Of a stretch of DNA of 64,000 nucleotides, positions 42,808 to 51,837 are shown piece by piece. The stretch lies in contig NZ_CP061941.1 of the NCBI RefSeq assembly GCF_014805825.1, positions 3,720,001-3,784,000 on the forward strand, read 5' to 3'. Position numbers and translations under genes: made by a program. Under the pieces are notes generated by a model. It did no database searches, was not told the DNA's origin, and saw only the letters and a program-made list of their open reading frames with translations. This stretch comes from Marinomonas algicola. GTDB taxonomy: Bacteria; Pseudomonadota; Gammaproteobacteria; Pseudomonadales; Marinomonadaceae. Every line of letters starts with the position of its first letter. Positions within the stretch are counted from its first letter, which is position 1.

Positions 42808-42900
42808 ATGGCTTTCCTGACACATAAAAGTGAGACAAAGTACTATCGCTAAACCAATATAAGTCATTCTAGTTAAACAGACGGTCAGTTTTTTTTCAAT

Positions 42901-42935
42901 AAAAAAGCCGCTAACTTAACAAGCTAGCGGCTTTT
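42901..42935 (-). terminator. Terminator after the glycyl-tRNA synthetase gene
   Basis: AAAAGCCGCTA (42903-42913) pairs with TAGCGGCTTTT (42925-42935), with an A/T-run on each side. On the minus strand it terminates the synthetase transcript; it could also work in the opposite direction. Confidence 0.85.
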
Positions 42936-42953
42936 AAAACAGGTCGTTATTAT

Positions 42954-44327
42954 CTATTTATTAACAAAATAGTTAATAACGTAGGCCGGGAGGTCCGCTG
43001 CTGGTACCGTGATCTGCTCCATCGTATCTCGGTCACGAACCGTTACTGGCGCGCCTTCTTGTTCAATAGAATCAAAATCGACCGTGACACAGATAGGTGT
43101 ACCGACTTCATCATGACGACGGTAGCCTTTACCAACATTGCCGGTGTTTTCATACAGAATACGACCAAGGCCAAGTTTTTGAAGTTTATTCTTAAGCTCT
43201 TTTGCCAAAGCAACAATTTCAGGCTTATTCTTTTTAAGCGGCATGATAGCTACTTTGATTGGCGCAAGATGAGGTTTGAATTTCAATACAATACGAGAAG
43301 AGCCATTCTCTAGTTCTTCTTCTGTGTACGCTTCTGTCATAATAGCAAGCAGACCACGATCCAAACCTGCTGATGGCTCGATACAGAATGGCACTTCCCA
43401 TTTATTGGCTTCCAAATCACGTATCGCTAACTTAGAGGTTGAATGCTCATTTTTCTTAACGGTAGCCGATAAACCAAACTCTTCTTGGGCTTTAGTATGA
43501 GAACCTAAATCATAATCTGTACGGTTGGCAACCCCCTCTAGCTCTTCAAAACCATGTGGAAACTTGTATAAGATATCCACAGTTGATTTTGAATAATGTG
43601 CTAGGTCATCACCCGTTACGTATTCAAACTCAATATTTTCTTCTGTTAAGCCTTGATCTAACCACCATTGCTTACGCAACGCGACCCAAGTGTCATGCCA
43701 TTTTTCATCTTCCCCTGGCTTACAGAAAAATTCCAATTCCATTTGTTCAAATTCACGCACACGGAAAATGAAATTGCGTGGCGTAATCTCGTTCCGGAAA
43801 GATTTACCTATTTGGGCAATACCAAATGGTAAAGCACGCGATGTTGAGTCAACCACATTTTTAAAGTTAGTGAAAATACCTTGAGCGGTCTCAGGACGAA
43901 GATAAGTATAAGACTCTTCATTCACCATTGGACCAACATTTGTCTTAAACATAAGATTAAAATCACGAGGTTCAGTAACATTGGTAGAACCACAATTATC
44001 ACAGATCTTTATGTCTTTCATGTGGTCTGCACGCATGCGTGACTTACACTCATGGCAATCAACCATAGGATCAGTAAACGTATCTTCATGACCTGAGTAT
44101 TTATAGACATGCTTATTTTGTATAATAGCCGCGTCTAGACCTTCAACGTCATCACGCTCATAGACCATTGAACGCCACCAAGCCGCCTTAATGTTGTTTT
44201 TCAACTCAACACCTAATGGACCATAATCGTAAGCCCCTTGCATACCACCATAAATCTCACTGCCTTGGAAAATAAATCCGCGACGTTTACAAAGGGAGAC
44301 GAGTTCATCCATCGTTTTAGCTGGCAT
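42954..44327 (-). CDS. glyS: Glycyl-tRNA synthetase, dimeric (alpha2, class II) type
   Basis: 457-aa synthetase charging tRNA-Gly. Start at 44327 (MPAKTMDELVSLCKRRGFIF); AGAGG lies about 12 nt before it. Class II motifs: motif 1 region GPLGVELKNNIKAAWW, motif 2 FRNEITPRNFIFRVREFEQMELEFF, motif 3 in PSAGLDRGLLAIM. A zinc-ribbon-like set CHECKSRM...CDNCGS and the C-terminal anticodon-binding domain (LAPIKVAIMPLKKNKPE) are present. This is the Bacillus/eukaryote-type single-chain enzyme; most gammaproteobacteria use the separate alpha/beta form. Whether the other type also exists in this genome cannot be seen. Confidence 0.95.
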   Translation of the reverse strand: MPAKTMDELVSLCKRRGFIFQGSEIYGGMQGAYDYGPLGVELKNNIKAAWWRSMVYERDDVEGLDAAIIQNKHVYKYSGHEDTFTDPMVDCHECKSRMRADHMKDIKICDNCGSTNVTEPRDFNLMFKTNVGPMVNEESYTYLRPETAQGIFTNFKNVVDSTSRALPFGIAQIGKSFRNEITPRNFIFRVREFEQMELEFFCKPGEDEKWHDTWVALRKQWWLDQGLTEENIEFEYVTGDDLAHYSKSTVDILYKFPHGFEELEGVANRTDYDLGSHTKAQEEFGLSATVKKNEHSTSKLAIRDLEANKWEVPFCIEPSAGLDRGLLAIMTEAYTEEELENGSSRIVLKFKPHLAPIKVAIMPLKKNKPEIVALAKELKNKLQKLGLGRILYENTGNVGKGYRRHDEVGTPICVTVDFDSIEQEGAPVTVRDRDTMEQITVPAADLPAYVINYFVNK

Positions 44328-44500
44328 GTCTAAATATACCTCTAGCAATAAAAATTTTAGTTGTAAAAAGAGGTTAGGCCTCTTTTGAAGGCAACCATTG
44401 TACTCTGAGCCTGTATTTCACTCAATGGTCTAATTGTCGGCATTGCTGGGGTTAAAGAATAAAGTAAAGCACGCAAATAAATGATTCCGCTCTCTAAGCA

Positions 44501-45820
44501 CTAGGAGGCCATCGTAAATTGGTTTTTCCCTTTTTGCTTAGATTCATACATCGCTTGATCTGCTTTGATAATAAGCTCGTCTAATGCCTGAGCATCATCA
44601 GGGTACATAACCCCACCAATGGACAAAGACACCGTTAAATCTCGCTGTAATGAGAAATACCCTGATTTAACCAATTTATCACCAAAATCCTCTAAGTCCT
44701 TTTTGGGTATATTTGGCAATATAATAATAAATTCATCTCCTCCATATCGAATGAGTTCTTGGCCTTCTTCAAGCCTTAATGAAAGTTTTGTCGCCACGGC
44801 TTTTAAGACAGTATCTCCATAAGAATGCCCGAGAACATCATTTACCTGTTTAAAGCCATCCAAATCAATAAACAGCATGCCAAATGATGCTGTATCTTCA
44901 TTCGAATTGTTTTTCAACTGTTCAAAATACTGCGCTAACTGATTACGATTCCCAAAACCCGTCAGAAGATCTGTTTTGCTAATACGCTGATGCTGACGAC
45001 TTTTATATACAAAATAGAAAACCATAAAAACGCTTAAAATAAGAGCGATGACCGCGGCAAAGATAATGATTTTTTGCTTTATTTCACGCTCTTCCGCATC
45101 ATTTATTAAATATTCAAGCTCAATAAATAAAGTATTAATCGAAAGTTCAACATTGGTTCTTTTGAGACGCTCATTATATTCTTGCAGCTGCTGTGAATAA
45201 TCGTTCAACACGTTAAGATGATCAAGCATGGTTTTAATGTCTTTTGCTAAAAACGGATGGCATTTTAAACAAACTGGATGATCTAAGCTTTTGAAATTAA
45301 CCCCTTTATTTGTGGTTTTCTCAATCAGTTCATTTAACCAAAAATACTCTAACTCTCTTCGGTATTGATAAAGATCCTCTTTAATTTTAGGATTTTTTTC
45401 TGCCAGTTCATCAATTTCTTCTTTCACGTCTATAAATTTATACGCCAAAACTTCAATAGAAGAACGCACCTTAGCGAGTGTATCAAAGAGTTCATTTATT
45501 AAGGATTCTTTATTAGAAAATCGTTGCTTTAACTCATTGATTATTGAGGTACTTTCTTCATCATTAAAATTGCCTTCTAACTCGCCTAATGCAGACTTAA
45601 AGCGTTCAACTTTTAAATCAATTAAAACATAATGCTCTTGGTAGTAAGATTGGCTACGCAGTACTTCATAATTCAAACTGGAGTTGATTGTTTCTAAATG
45701 AGAGACGGCGAGTATAAGATCAGATCGATACTCTTTTTTTTCTAACAATATCCCTTCTATGATAAATAGTAGGTAGACAGCAGAGGCGACTAAAAAGGAT
45801 ACTGTTAGAATTTTTTTCAT
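44501..45820 (-). CDS. Membrane diguanylate cyclase with periplasmic CxxCH motif
   Basis: 439-aa signalling enzyme making cyclic di-GMP from GTP. Transmembrane helices at about residues 4-22 and 251-272 enclose a long helical periplasmic domain. The C-terminal GGDEF domain starts at about residue 282 (TDLLTGFGNRNQLAQYFEQL) and has an intact active site GGDEF at 360-364. No RxxD inhibitory site is evident before it. The periplasmic domain contains Cys184-x2-Cys187-His188, the c-type haem attachment pattern, followed by an adjacent helix. A redox or gas-ligand haem sensor is therefore possible but unproven. Monocistronic. Confidence 0.87.
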   Translation of the reverse strand: MKKILTVSFLVASAVYLLFIIEGILLEKKEYRSDLILAVSHLETINSSLNYEVLRSQSYYQEHYVLIDLKVERFKSALGELEGNFNDEESTSIINELKQRFSNKESLINELFDTLAKVRSSIEVLAYKFIDVKEEIDELAEKNPKIKEDLYQYRRELEYFWLNELIEKTTNKGVNFKSLDHPVCLKCHPFLAKDIKTMLDHLNVLNDYSQQLQEYNERLKRTNVELSINTLFIELEYLINDAEEREIKQKIIIFAAVIALILSVFMVFYFVYKSRQHQRISKTDLLTGFGNRNQLAQYFEQLKNNSNEDTASFGMLFIDLDGFKQVNDVLGHSYGDTVLKAVATKLSLRLEEGQELIRYGGDEFIIILPNIPKKDLEDFGDKLVKSGYFSLQRDLTVSLSIGGVMYPDDAQALDELIIKADQAMYESKQKGKNQFTMAS

Positions 45821-46056
45821 AAAATCATTCCATTAACTCAAGTATAGTGACGATCTAAAGAGATTTTCAAACCGATACTTTTCGTTATGTCCCTCTTTAA
45901 AAAACGGTAAATCACACACTATTTGGAATACGCTACCCTAGCACAATACTCAATTTATCAAGCCATTCCATGGAATTAGGCCGTTGCTATAAAACACTGT
46001 TTATTTAGTAAATGAATAGAATAGAAGAACACCTCTGTAGCATCACAATTCTATTT

Positions 46057-46320
46057 CTATTGCTTAAAAATTGGGTCATCCGCAGGCAGAACTTTTTGAA
46101 TCCATAATGCCAACTTATGTTTCATACTCTGCAAATCTTCTTTATCTGGAGGCACAGGTACAATTAGCTTATCTAATACAAGTAATCTATACAAGGCTTC
46201 CACTTTTTGATTTGCCGACATCGTTGGTGAAAAGCCTGAATAGCCTCTTTTGGTCGCATAATTTTCCCCGATAGAAATTGCTTTTTTAACAAAAGCGGCC
46301 TCGTTTTTAATTTTTTTCAT
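46057..46320 (-). CDS. DUF5062-like small protein
   Basis: 87-aa protein (MKKIKNEAAFVKKAISIGEN, then YATKRGYSGFSPTMSANQKV) with AGGGG before the ATG. It resembles the DUF5062 family of marine gammaproteobacteria as I remember it, and is highly helical with no signal peptide or membrane helix. Function unknown. It is divergent from the GntR-type gene across a region with a 23-nt palindrome. The preceding gap 45821-46056 contains no other gene. Confidence 0.72.
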   Translation of the reverse strand: MKKIKNEAAFVKKAISIGENYATKRGYSGFSPTMSANQKVEALYRLLVLDKLIVPVPPDKEDLQSMKHKLALWIQKVLPADDPIFKQ

Positions 46321-46385
46321 TATCTATAACCCCTTAACGTGTCACCGTAGTATGTTTAAAAATAACCAATCAGATTAAAATACTC

Positions 46386-46408
46386 TTGTCTTTCCTAGGA
46401 AAAGACAA
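46386..46408. promoter_or_regulatory. Near-perfect palindrome upstream of the GntR-type gene
   Basis: TTGTCTTTCC-TA-GGAAAAGACAA spans 46386-46408, with a single extra base in the right arm. It lies between divergent genes, 67 bp before the regulator's ATG, and is a candidate autoregulatory operator. Confidence 0.5.
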
Positions 46409-46474
46409 CGAAAAGCAGTAAATTAACGCCATTATTGATCGCACCACTTCCTTGCCGTTAGAAAAGAGAATCGC

Positions 46475-47158
46475 ATGTCTACTTCTAAAAAATCTAAAAG
46501 CCTTACCATTTCAGAAGAACTGGTTACTTCTCTTAGCTACTCTATTATCCAAGGTGAATTAAAACAAGGGAGTAAAATTTCTGAAACAGAATTGGCACTT
46601 AGATATGGCGTTTCTAGAGGTCCCCTCAGAGAAGCCATTGTAACCTTAGAAGGGCTTGGATTGGTTACCCGAGCCGCCAATGTCGGCGCCAGAGTTGTCG
46701 AATTGAATACTGAGGATATGATACACACTTTTTCAGTGAGAGAGTCTCTTGAAGGGATGGCGGCAAGGTTAGCGGTCGACAATATTTCTGACAGCGAACT
46801 TCAAGAATTATATGAACTTCTCGACAAACATGAAGCTTACCTTACATCAAATAATGGCGACCATTATATTCATCAGGAAGGCAATTACGATTTTCACAAT
46901 CGCATCATAAAAGCCAGCCGGAATCCGAAATTGATTACCCTATTAATTGATGAACTGTATTCTCTTGTAAGAATGTATCGACAGCAAACAGCCGAGTCTC
47001 GCCCAGACCCAAAGCAAGCCCTTAAAGAACACAGAAACATTTTAGACGCCATTGCCAATAAAGAAGCTGACTTAGCTGAACTTCTAATGCGCCGACATAT
47101 CAGTCGATCTCGTCATGTTCTAGAAAAAGCATTAGCAAAACAAACCATTGCATACTGA
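46475..47158 (+). CDS. GntR-family regulator (FadR/FCD subfamily)
   Basis: 227-aa regulator. The winged helix-turn-helix is residues about 10-75 (SETELALRYGVSRGPLREAIVTLEGLGLVTR). The FCD effector domain (about 90-220) has the metal-binding Asp/His pattern: NYDFHNRIIKAS, EHRNILDAIANK and MRRHISRSRHVL. Such proteins bind organic acids through the metal. Subfamily members of similar sequence regulate methylcitrate or other organic-acid catabolism, but no catabolic gene lies beside it, so the effector is unknown. Confidence 0.87.
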   Translation: MSTSKKSKSLTISEELVTSLSYSIIQGELKQGSKISETELALRYGVSRGPLREAIVTLEGLGLVTRAANVGARVVELNTEDMIHTFSVRESLEGMAARLAVDNISDSELQELYELLDKHEAYLTSNNGDHYIHQEGNYDFHNRIIKASRNPKLITLLIDELYSLVRMYRQQTAESRPDPKQALKEHRNILDAIANKEADLAELLMRRHISRSRHVLEKALAKQTIAY

Positions 47159-47304
47159 AGGCAAGCGTTATCATTAGATCACCCCGTAATTGAAATGAGA
47201 ATTATTTACATATAAGATGTCAAAATCATTTGTAACATGATCATTCGATCTAGAAAACGATGATGCCAAATTTGATGGATTGTATCTAATAAGGTTACTC
47301 AACT

Positions 47305-49338
47305 ATGTTTTTTAAAAAAATGTCGCTTCCTCATCAATTAAGCTGGGGAGCCCTTTTTGCAATTTTAATAACAACCTCCGTACTTCTATTCAGCACAACT
47401 AAAATTTTCAATACGGTATTAAATAAAGTTGATCAAGAACATTTATTTGTAGAAAGCAACTTACTGGCAAAACAACTTGAAAGTGCCTATTACAGAACGG
47501 TTGATTTAACAGATAGCTACTCAAACCTCTTCATCAGTCAGTTTTCTTCTTTAGCCATTGACGACACAAAAACAATGAAAGTAGATAGACATGACAGCTC
47601 TATTGCTTATCTTGATGGAGAGGTTTTAAATTTAAACTATAAAAAAGTGGATGAGTTTACAAAAGCAACCAAGGCAGCGGCTACTGTTTTCATTAGAAAC
47701 GGCGATGATTTTTTACGAATAACGACTTCCTTAAAAAAAGAAAATGGTGACAGAGCAATAGGCACATACTTAGGGAAAAAACACCCTGGATATCATGCAC
47801 TACTATCAGGCAACACCTTTGAAGGCTCTGCGTCTCTTTTTGGAAAAAACTACCTAACAAAATATGTTCCTATACAAAAACAAGGTAGAACCATTGCCAT
47901 TATTTTTATCGGTGTTAGTTATGATCATATTTTAGGAGACATATCTAAGGCCGTTGGTGATCTGAAATTTGGTAAATCAGGTTACCTTTTTATCGTCGAT
48001 AATAAAAAGAATGAGGGGAATTTATTACTTCATCCTACTCAAGTAGGAAAGAATGTTTACTCTTTATTACCTGAATTTAAAACTCAATTTCAACAGATTT
48101 ATCAAGAAGAACAAGGCTCATTTTATTATACTTCGAAAATTTCAGGCGTAGACAACAGAACAAGGGAATCGAAAGTTAACTTCCATCAGGTAAAAGGCTG
48201 GAACTGGGTCGTTGTCATGAAAAGCTACACAGATGACTTCCAAGAGACCATTATGGACGCTATTTTTGACCTCTCAATTATTAGTCTTATTGGCGCAACA
48301 ATCCTCTCACTTTTCCTTTGGTTTATCATACGCTTTTCGTTAAAGCCTTTGGCAGAAATTACGGACAGTCTCCATCATTTTGGCGCAGGAGACCTGACGT
48401 TTAAATTTAACTCTCCTGAAATTAAAAACAGTCGTAACGAGGTTGATATACTTAAGAAGGACGTTATCGCCATGCGTGATAACCTAGTGACAGTCATTCA
48501 ACAAATACTGAATTCGAGTACGCTTTTATCGAAAGCCAGCGTCTCTATTTCTGAGGCCAATACCCACCTGAAAGAGCAAGCCAAAACCAGCGGAGATGAA
48601 TGCCTTCAGGTAGCTTCATCGATTGAGCAAATGACCGTATCTATTGAACAAGTCGCAAATAGCACTGTAGAAGTCTCTCAAGAAAGCATTCATGCAAAAA
48701 TGATAGTACAAGAAGGCAATACCAGCATAACCCATGCAGAGGAGACCATTGGGGCGCTTGCTTCTGCATTTAAAGAAGCATCAGCGACGATCAAAGACGT
48801 AGAGTTAAGTAGCAAAAATATTGGCGATGTTGTTACTGTGATCAACGCGATAGCCGAACAAACCAATTTACTGGCTCTAAATGCCGCCATTGAAGCCGCT
48901 CGAGCTGGTGAACAAGGCAGAGGGTTTGCTGTCGTGGCCGATGAAGTCAGAGTACTTGCCCAACGTACACAACAGTCAACAGAAGAAATTCAAAACGTTG
49001 TTGATCAGTTACAGAAAAATAGCCTTATTGCGGTAGCAGAAATGGACCAAGGAACACAAAAGGTTTCTCAAAGTGTCGAAACGGTATGTCAATCAAGGGA
49101 GATTATCGATCAAATTCTCAACTCCATCACGGCTGTTGGAGATAGAATAGCTATGGTTGCATCAACAGCGGAGGAGCAAAGTGTTGCTACGATGCAAATA
49201 AGAGAAAGTTCGCACTCATTAAAAGAGTCCGCAAACATCACATTTGAGCTTGCTGAACAATCTCAGCTGCATAGCGATAACACCTTTGCTCTCGCTAAAC
49301 AGTTACAAAAAGACTTAGCCATATTCAAATTACACTAA
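47305..49338 (+). CDS. Methyl-accepting chemotaxis protein with periplasmic Cache domain
   Basis: 677-aa chemoreceptor. TM1 is at about residues 15-32, a large periplasmic Cache-type domain (about 40-310, with FGKNYLTKYVPIQKQGRTIAIIFIGVSYD and GKSGYLFIVDNKKNEGNLLLHP) follows, then TM2 at about 320-345 and a HAMP segment (FSLKPLAEITDSLHHFGAGDLTFKF). The cytoplasmic signalling hairpin tip reads VINAIAEQTNLLALNAAIEAARAGEQGRGFAVVADEVRVLAQRT. No C-terminal CheR-binding pentapeptide is seen. Ligand unknown; Cache receptors often bind small organic acids or amino acids. Confidence 0.93.
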   Translation: MFFKKMSLPHQLSWGALFAILITTSVLLFSTTKIFNTVLNKVDQEHLFVESNLLAKQLESAYYRTVDLTDSYSNLFISQFSSLAIDDTKTMKVDRHDSSIAYLDGEVLNLNYKKVDEFTKATKAAATVFIRNGDDFLRITTSLKKENGDRAIGTYLGKKHPGYHALLSGNTFEGSASLFGKNYLTKYVPIQKQGRTIAIIFIGVSYDHILGDISKAVGDLKFGKSGYLFIVDNKKNEGNLLLHPTQVGKNVYSLLPEFKTQFQQIYQEEQGSFYYTSKISGVDNRTRESKVNFHQVKGWNWVVVMKSYTDDFQETIMDAIFDLSIISLIGATILSLFLWFIIRFSLKPLAEITDSLHHFGAGDLTFKFNSPEIKNSRNEVDILKKDVIAMRDNLVTVIQQILNSSTLLSKASVSISEANTHLKEQAKTSGDECLQVASSIEQMTVSIEQVANSTVEVSQESIHAKMIVQEGNTSITHAEETIGALASAFKEASATIKDVELSSKNIGDVVTVINAIAEQTNLLALNAAIEAARAGEQGRGFAVVADEVRVLAQRTQQSTEEIQNVVDQLQKNSLIAVAEMDQGTQKVSQSVETVCQSREIIDQILNSITAVGDRIAMVASTAEEQSVATMQIRESSHSLKESANITFELAEQSQLHSDNTFALAKQLQKDLAIFKLH

Positions 49339-49378
49339 GGGCAACGGAAGCGTTTAAAAATAGCCTTTAGCGACCCAA

Positions 49379-49409
49379 CCTAATCAAGGTATCATATACC
49401 TTGATTAGG
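49379..49409 (+). promoter_or_regulatory. Perfect 14-bp hairpin covering the tmcA ribosome-binding site
   Basis: CCTAATCAAGGTAT (49379-49392) and ATACCTTGATTAGG (49396-49409) pair perfectly with a 3-nt loop. The right arm contains the AGG of the tmcA Shine-Dalgarno AGGAG (49407-49411). No T-run follows, so this looks like a translational control element or a DNA operator, not a plain terminator. Confidence 0.75.
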
Positions 49410-49416
49410 AGATTTT

Positions 49417-51579
49417 ATGCAGGCAATCCATCAACATCGTTATTTCTATATTTTAATTGGTCCAGTAGAAAAGCGTATCGAAACATTTAAGGCGCTTACC
49501 AAGAATTTCAATTCCCCTATTATTACCTGTTCCTCCCCCGACACTCTCCTATCAAAACAATCGGGAGGCACAGAGACAACAATCACTTATTATCCTTTCA
49601 AAAAGCTGCCATTGCTTTTAGGGGAAAGCCGTGAAGCCATCTTATTTGATGTTGAAGACGGTGTGTGCGCAAATGGATTAGCCATCGCTTCAGGTAGCGT
49701 GAAGGGCGGTGGCCTTTTTGCAATTGGCATTCCTGATACACCTGATTGGTTAACAAAAACCGACTTAGAACTTGCAAAATATCTCCCTTGGCCTTTAAAG
49801 CCAGAGTCTGAATTATCCTATTTTAAACAGTATTTTTTCGTCCAGCTCATGCAGAGAATGAATGATTTTTCTTTAGCAAAAGATCTTACTACACAACCAG
49901 AAAAGCAAGGCTGCACTTTATCTGTTATGCACTTATCAGCCACCAATAAGGCTTATCCGCCACTAGCAACCATAATGGATTGCTCTGAGTCTTTTTCACT
50001 GACACAGCAACAGCAGGATACTTTAGTTTTAACTCATACTCATTTGTCTAAACACAAAACAGCCATTGTCATCATGACAGCCCACCGAGGTCGAGGAAAA
50101 TCAACTCTTCAAGGGATATTAGCAACGCAATTAGAAAATAGACAGTGGTCTATTGGCGTCACGGCTCCAAGAAAAGAGGCCATTAATACACTCGAATTAC
50201 ACTACAAAAAACATCAAGAGAAGGAAAAAAAGCTGCCTTTCTATTCTATTGATGAACTCGTTTTAACGCCTAGAACACTAGATTGCTTAATCGTCGATGA
50301 AGCGGCGGCTTTCCCTGTACCAACACTTGAAAAGCTGTTGACACTTTATCCACGTATTATTTTTTCCTCTACAGATCATGGTTATGAAATTGGTGGCAAA
50401 GGTTTTGGCATGCGCTTCATTAAACAGGTACAGCGTTCTAATATCGCTTTACTTGAGTGTCACTTAGATCAGCCAGTTCGTTGGAAAGTAAATGATCCTC
50501 TAGAACAATGGGTCGATCAAGTATTGTGTCTGTATCAAACACATGAAAAAACACCAACAGCACATAGCACCGACTTAAAGGAGGCCGCGTCACCCTTTAG
50601 TATGGGTCTCAATGAAACCCTTTCCATAAAGGGTGAAAACTGGTTAGAAAACACACATCTATTGATCGCTGGTTTCAACCTTCTAGTAAGCGCCCACTAT
50701 CAAACATCCCCTAGCGATTTAAGATGGTTAATGGATGATCCAAGTGTGACTACTTGGCTTAAATTTGAGTCATCCCAACTTGTGTCTATTGCGGTCATTA
50801 CTCAAGAAGGTCCAATTGACAACATCATGATAGAACCCATTCTTGAAGGAACCCGCAGACCAAGAGGTCACCTGCTACCGCAGTCACTTTTAGCTCATGA
50901 AGGTTGGCTATCCGCGGCCAAGTATCGTTATTGGCGAGTGAGTCGCATCGCTACAAAAGCAGAGCGACAGAACCTTGGCCGTGCTTCACAACTTTTAGAT
51001 ACAATAGAAAATGCAGCAAAACAGCAGCAGGTTGATATTCTTTGTACTAGCTTTTCAGCGCAACCAGAATTAATACATTTTTGGCAAAAAAATGGCTATC
51101 ATATTGTGAGGCTCGGCACGGCCAAAGACCAATCCAGTGGCAGTTATTCTGTCATGATGGCGAAAGGTTTCTCTGAACGAGCTCAGCAAGATATAGAGAA
51201 ATGGCATGTTGCTTTTCTAGATGGTTTTGTTATTACCGCTCTGATCAATACACAGACGTTACCCACTGCATTAATCATGGCTCTTTTTAGTAGCCATTTC
51301 CCCAAAAAAATACCCTCTCTTGCACTTTATTTAGAGAAAGACAAAAGAGATGTCATGCTCTTTATTAAAAAGCATCGTCCTCTTTCCAGCATTCAACCTC
51401 AATTAACCCGTACTATTATTGAGCTAATGAAAAACCAGCGCCTTACGATAACAAACCCAGATCACATTATGCTATGCGAACTGGCCTTAGGACGAACATC
51501 TGAACGTCAACATAGTTATTTATCTAAAAGACAGTTTATTGACACAATAAAAGTAAACCTACTAGATCTCATGAAATAG
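49417..51579 (+). CDS. tmcA: tRNA(Met) cytidine acetyltransferase TmcA
   Basis: 720-aa RNA acetyltransferase that makes N4-acetylcytidine at the wobble base of elongator tRNA-Met using acetyl-CoA and ATP. In order: an N-terminal DUF1726-like region, a helicase-like ATPase with Walker A TAHRGRGKST and Walker B DCLIVDEAAAFPV (about residues 225-300), and a GNAT domain (YRYWRVSRIATKAERQNLGRASQLLDTIE, about 505-560). The C-terminal tail (LGRTSERQHSYLSKRQFIDTIK) is complete. A strong hairpin masks its ribosome site. Length is close to E. coli TmcA (671 aa), somewhat longer. Confidence 0.95.
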   Translation: MQAIHQHRYFYILIGPVEKRIETFKALTKNFNSPIITCSSPDTLLSKQSGGTETTITYYPFKKLPLLLGESREAILFDVEDGVCANGLAIASGSVKGGGLFAIGIPDTPDWLTKTDLELAKYLPWPLKPESELSYFKQYFFVQLMQRMNDFSLAKDLTTQPEKQGCTLSVMHLSATNKAYPPLATIMDCSESFSLTQQQQDTLVLTHTHLSKHKTAIVIMTAHRGRGKSTLQGILATQLENRQWSIGVTAPRKEAINTLELHYKKHQEKEKKLPFYSIDELVLTPRTLDCLIVDEAAAFPVPTLEKLLTLYPRIIFSSTDHGYEIGGKGFGMRFIKQVQRSNIALLECHLDQPVRWKVNDPLEQWVDQVLCLYQTHEKTPTAHSTDLKEAASPFSMGLNETLSIKGENWLENTHLLIAGFNLLVSAHYQTSPSDLRWLMDDPSVTTWLKFESSQLVSIAVITQEGPIDNIMIEPILEGTRRPRGHLLPQSLLAHEGWLSAAKYRYWRVSRIATKAERQNLGRASQLLDTIENAAKQQQVDILCTSFSAQPELIHFWQKNGYHIVRLGTAKDQSSGSYSVMMAKGFSERAQQDIEKWHVAFLDGFVITALINTQTLPTALIMALFSSHFPKKIPSLALYLEKDKRDVMLFIKKHRPLSSIQPQLTRTIIELMKNQRLTITNPDHIMLCELALGRTSERQHSYLSKRQFIDTIKVNLLDLMK

Positions 51580-51837
51580 GCGATCCGTCACCCAAGAGAA
51601 GAGAAAAATGGGTGGAATATCACCCATAAATATAACCACCTTATTCACTCAACATTCAACCAACCTTTTGAAATAAATTTATTCCATTAAAAACAACAAG
51701 TTAAGATAAAATACAAAAGATGGCATCATTCGTGCTTTATACTACTTTGAAAATGTTTTTTCGATTTGCCAAACCACTATTTTCTCGATAGTAGGCAAAA
51801 CAATAATAATGATGATCGAACTTGGAGCTATATAACA

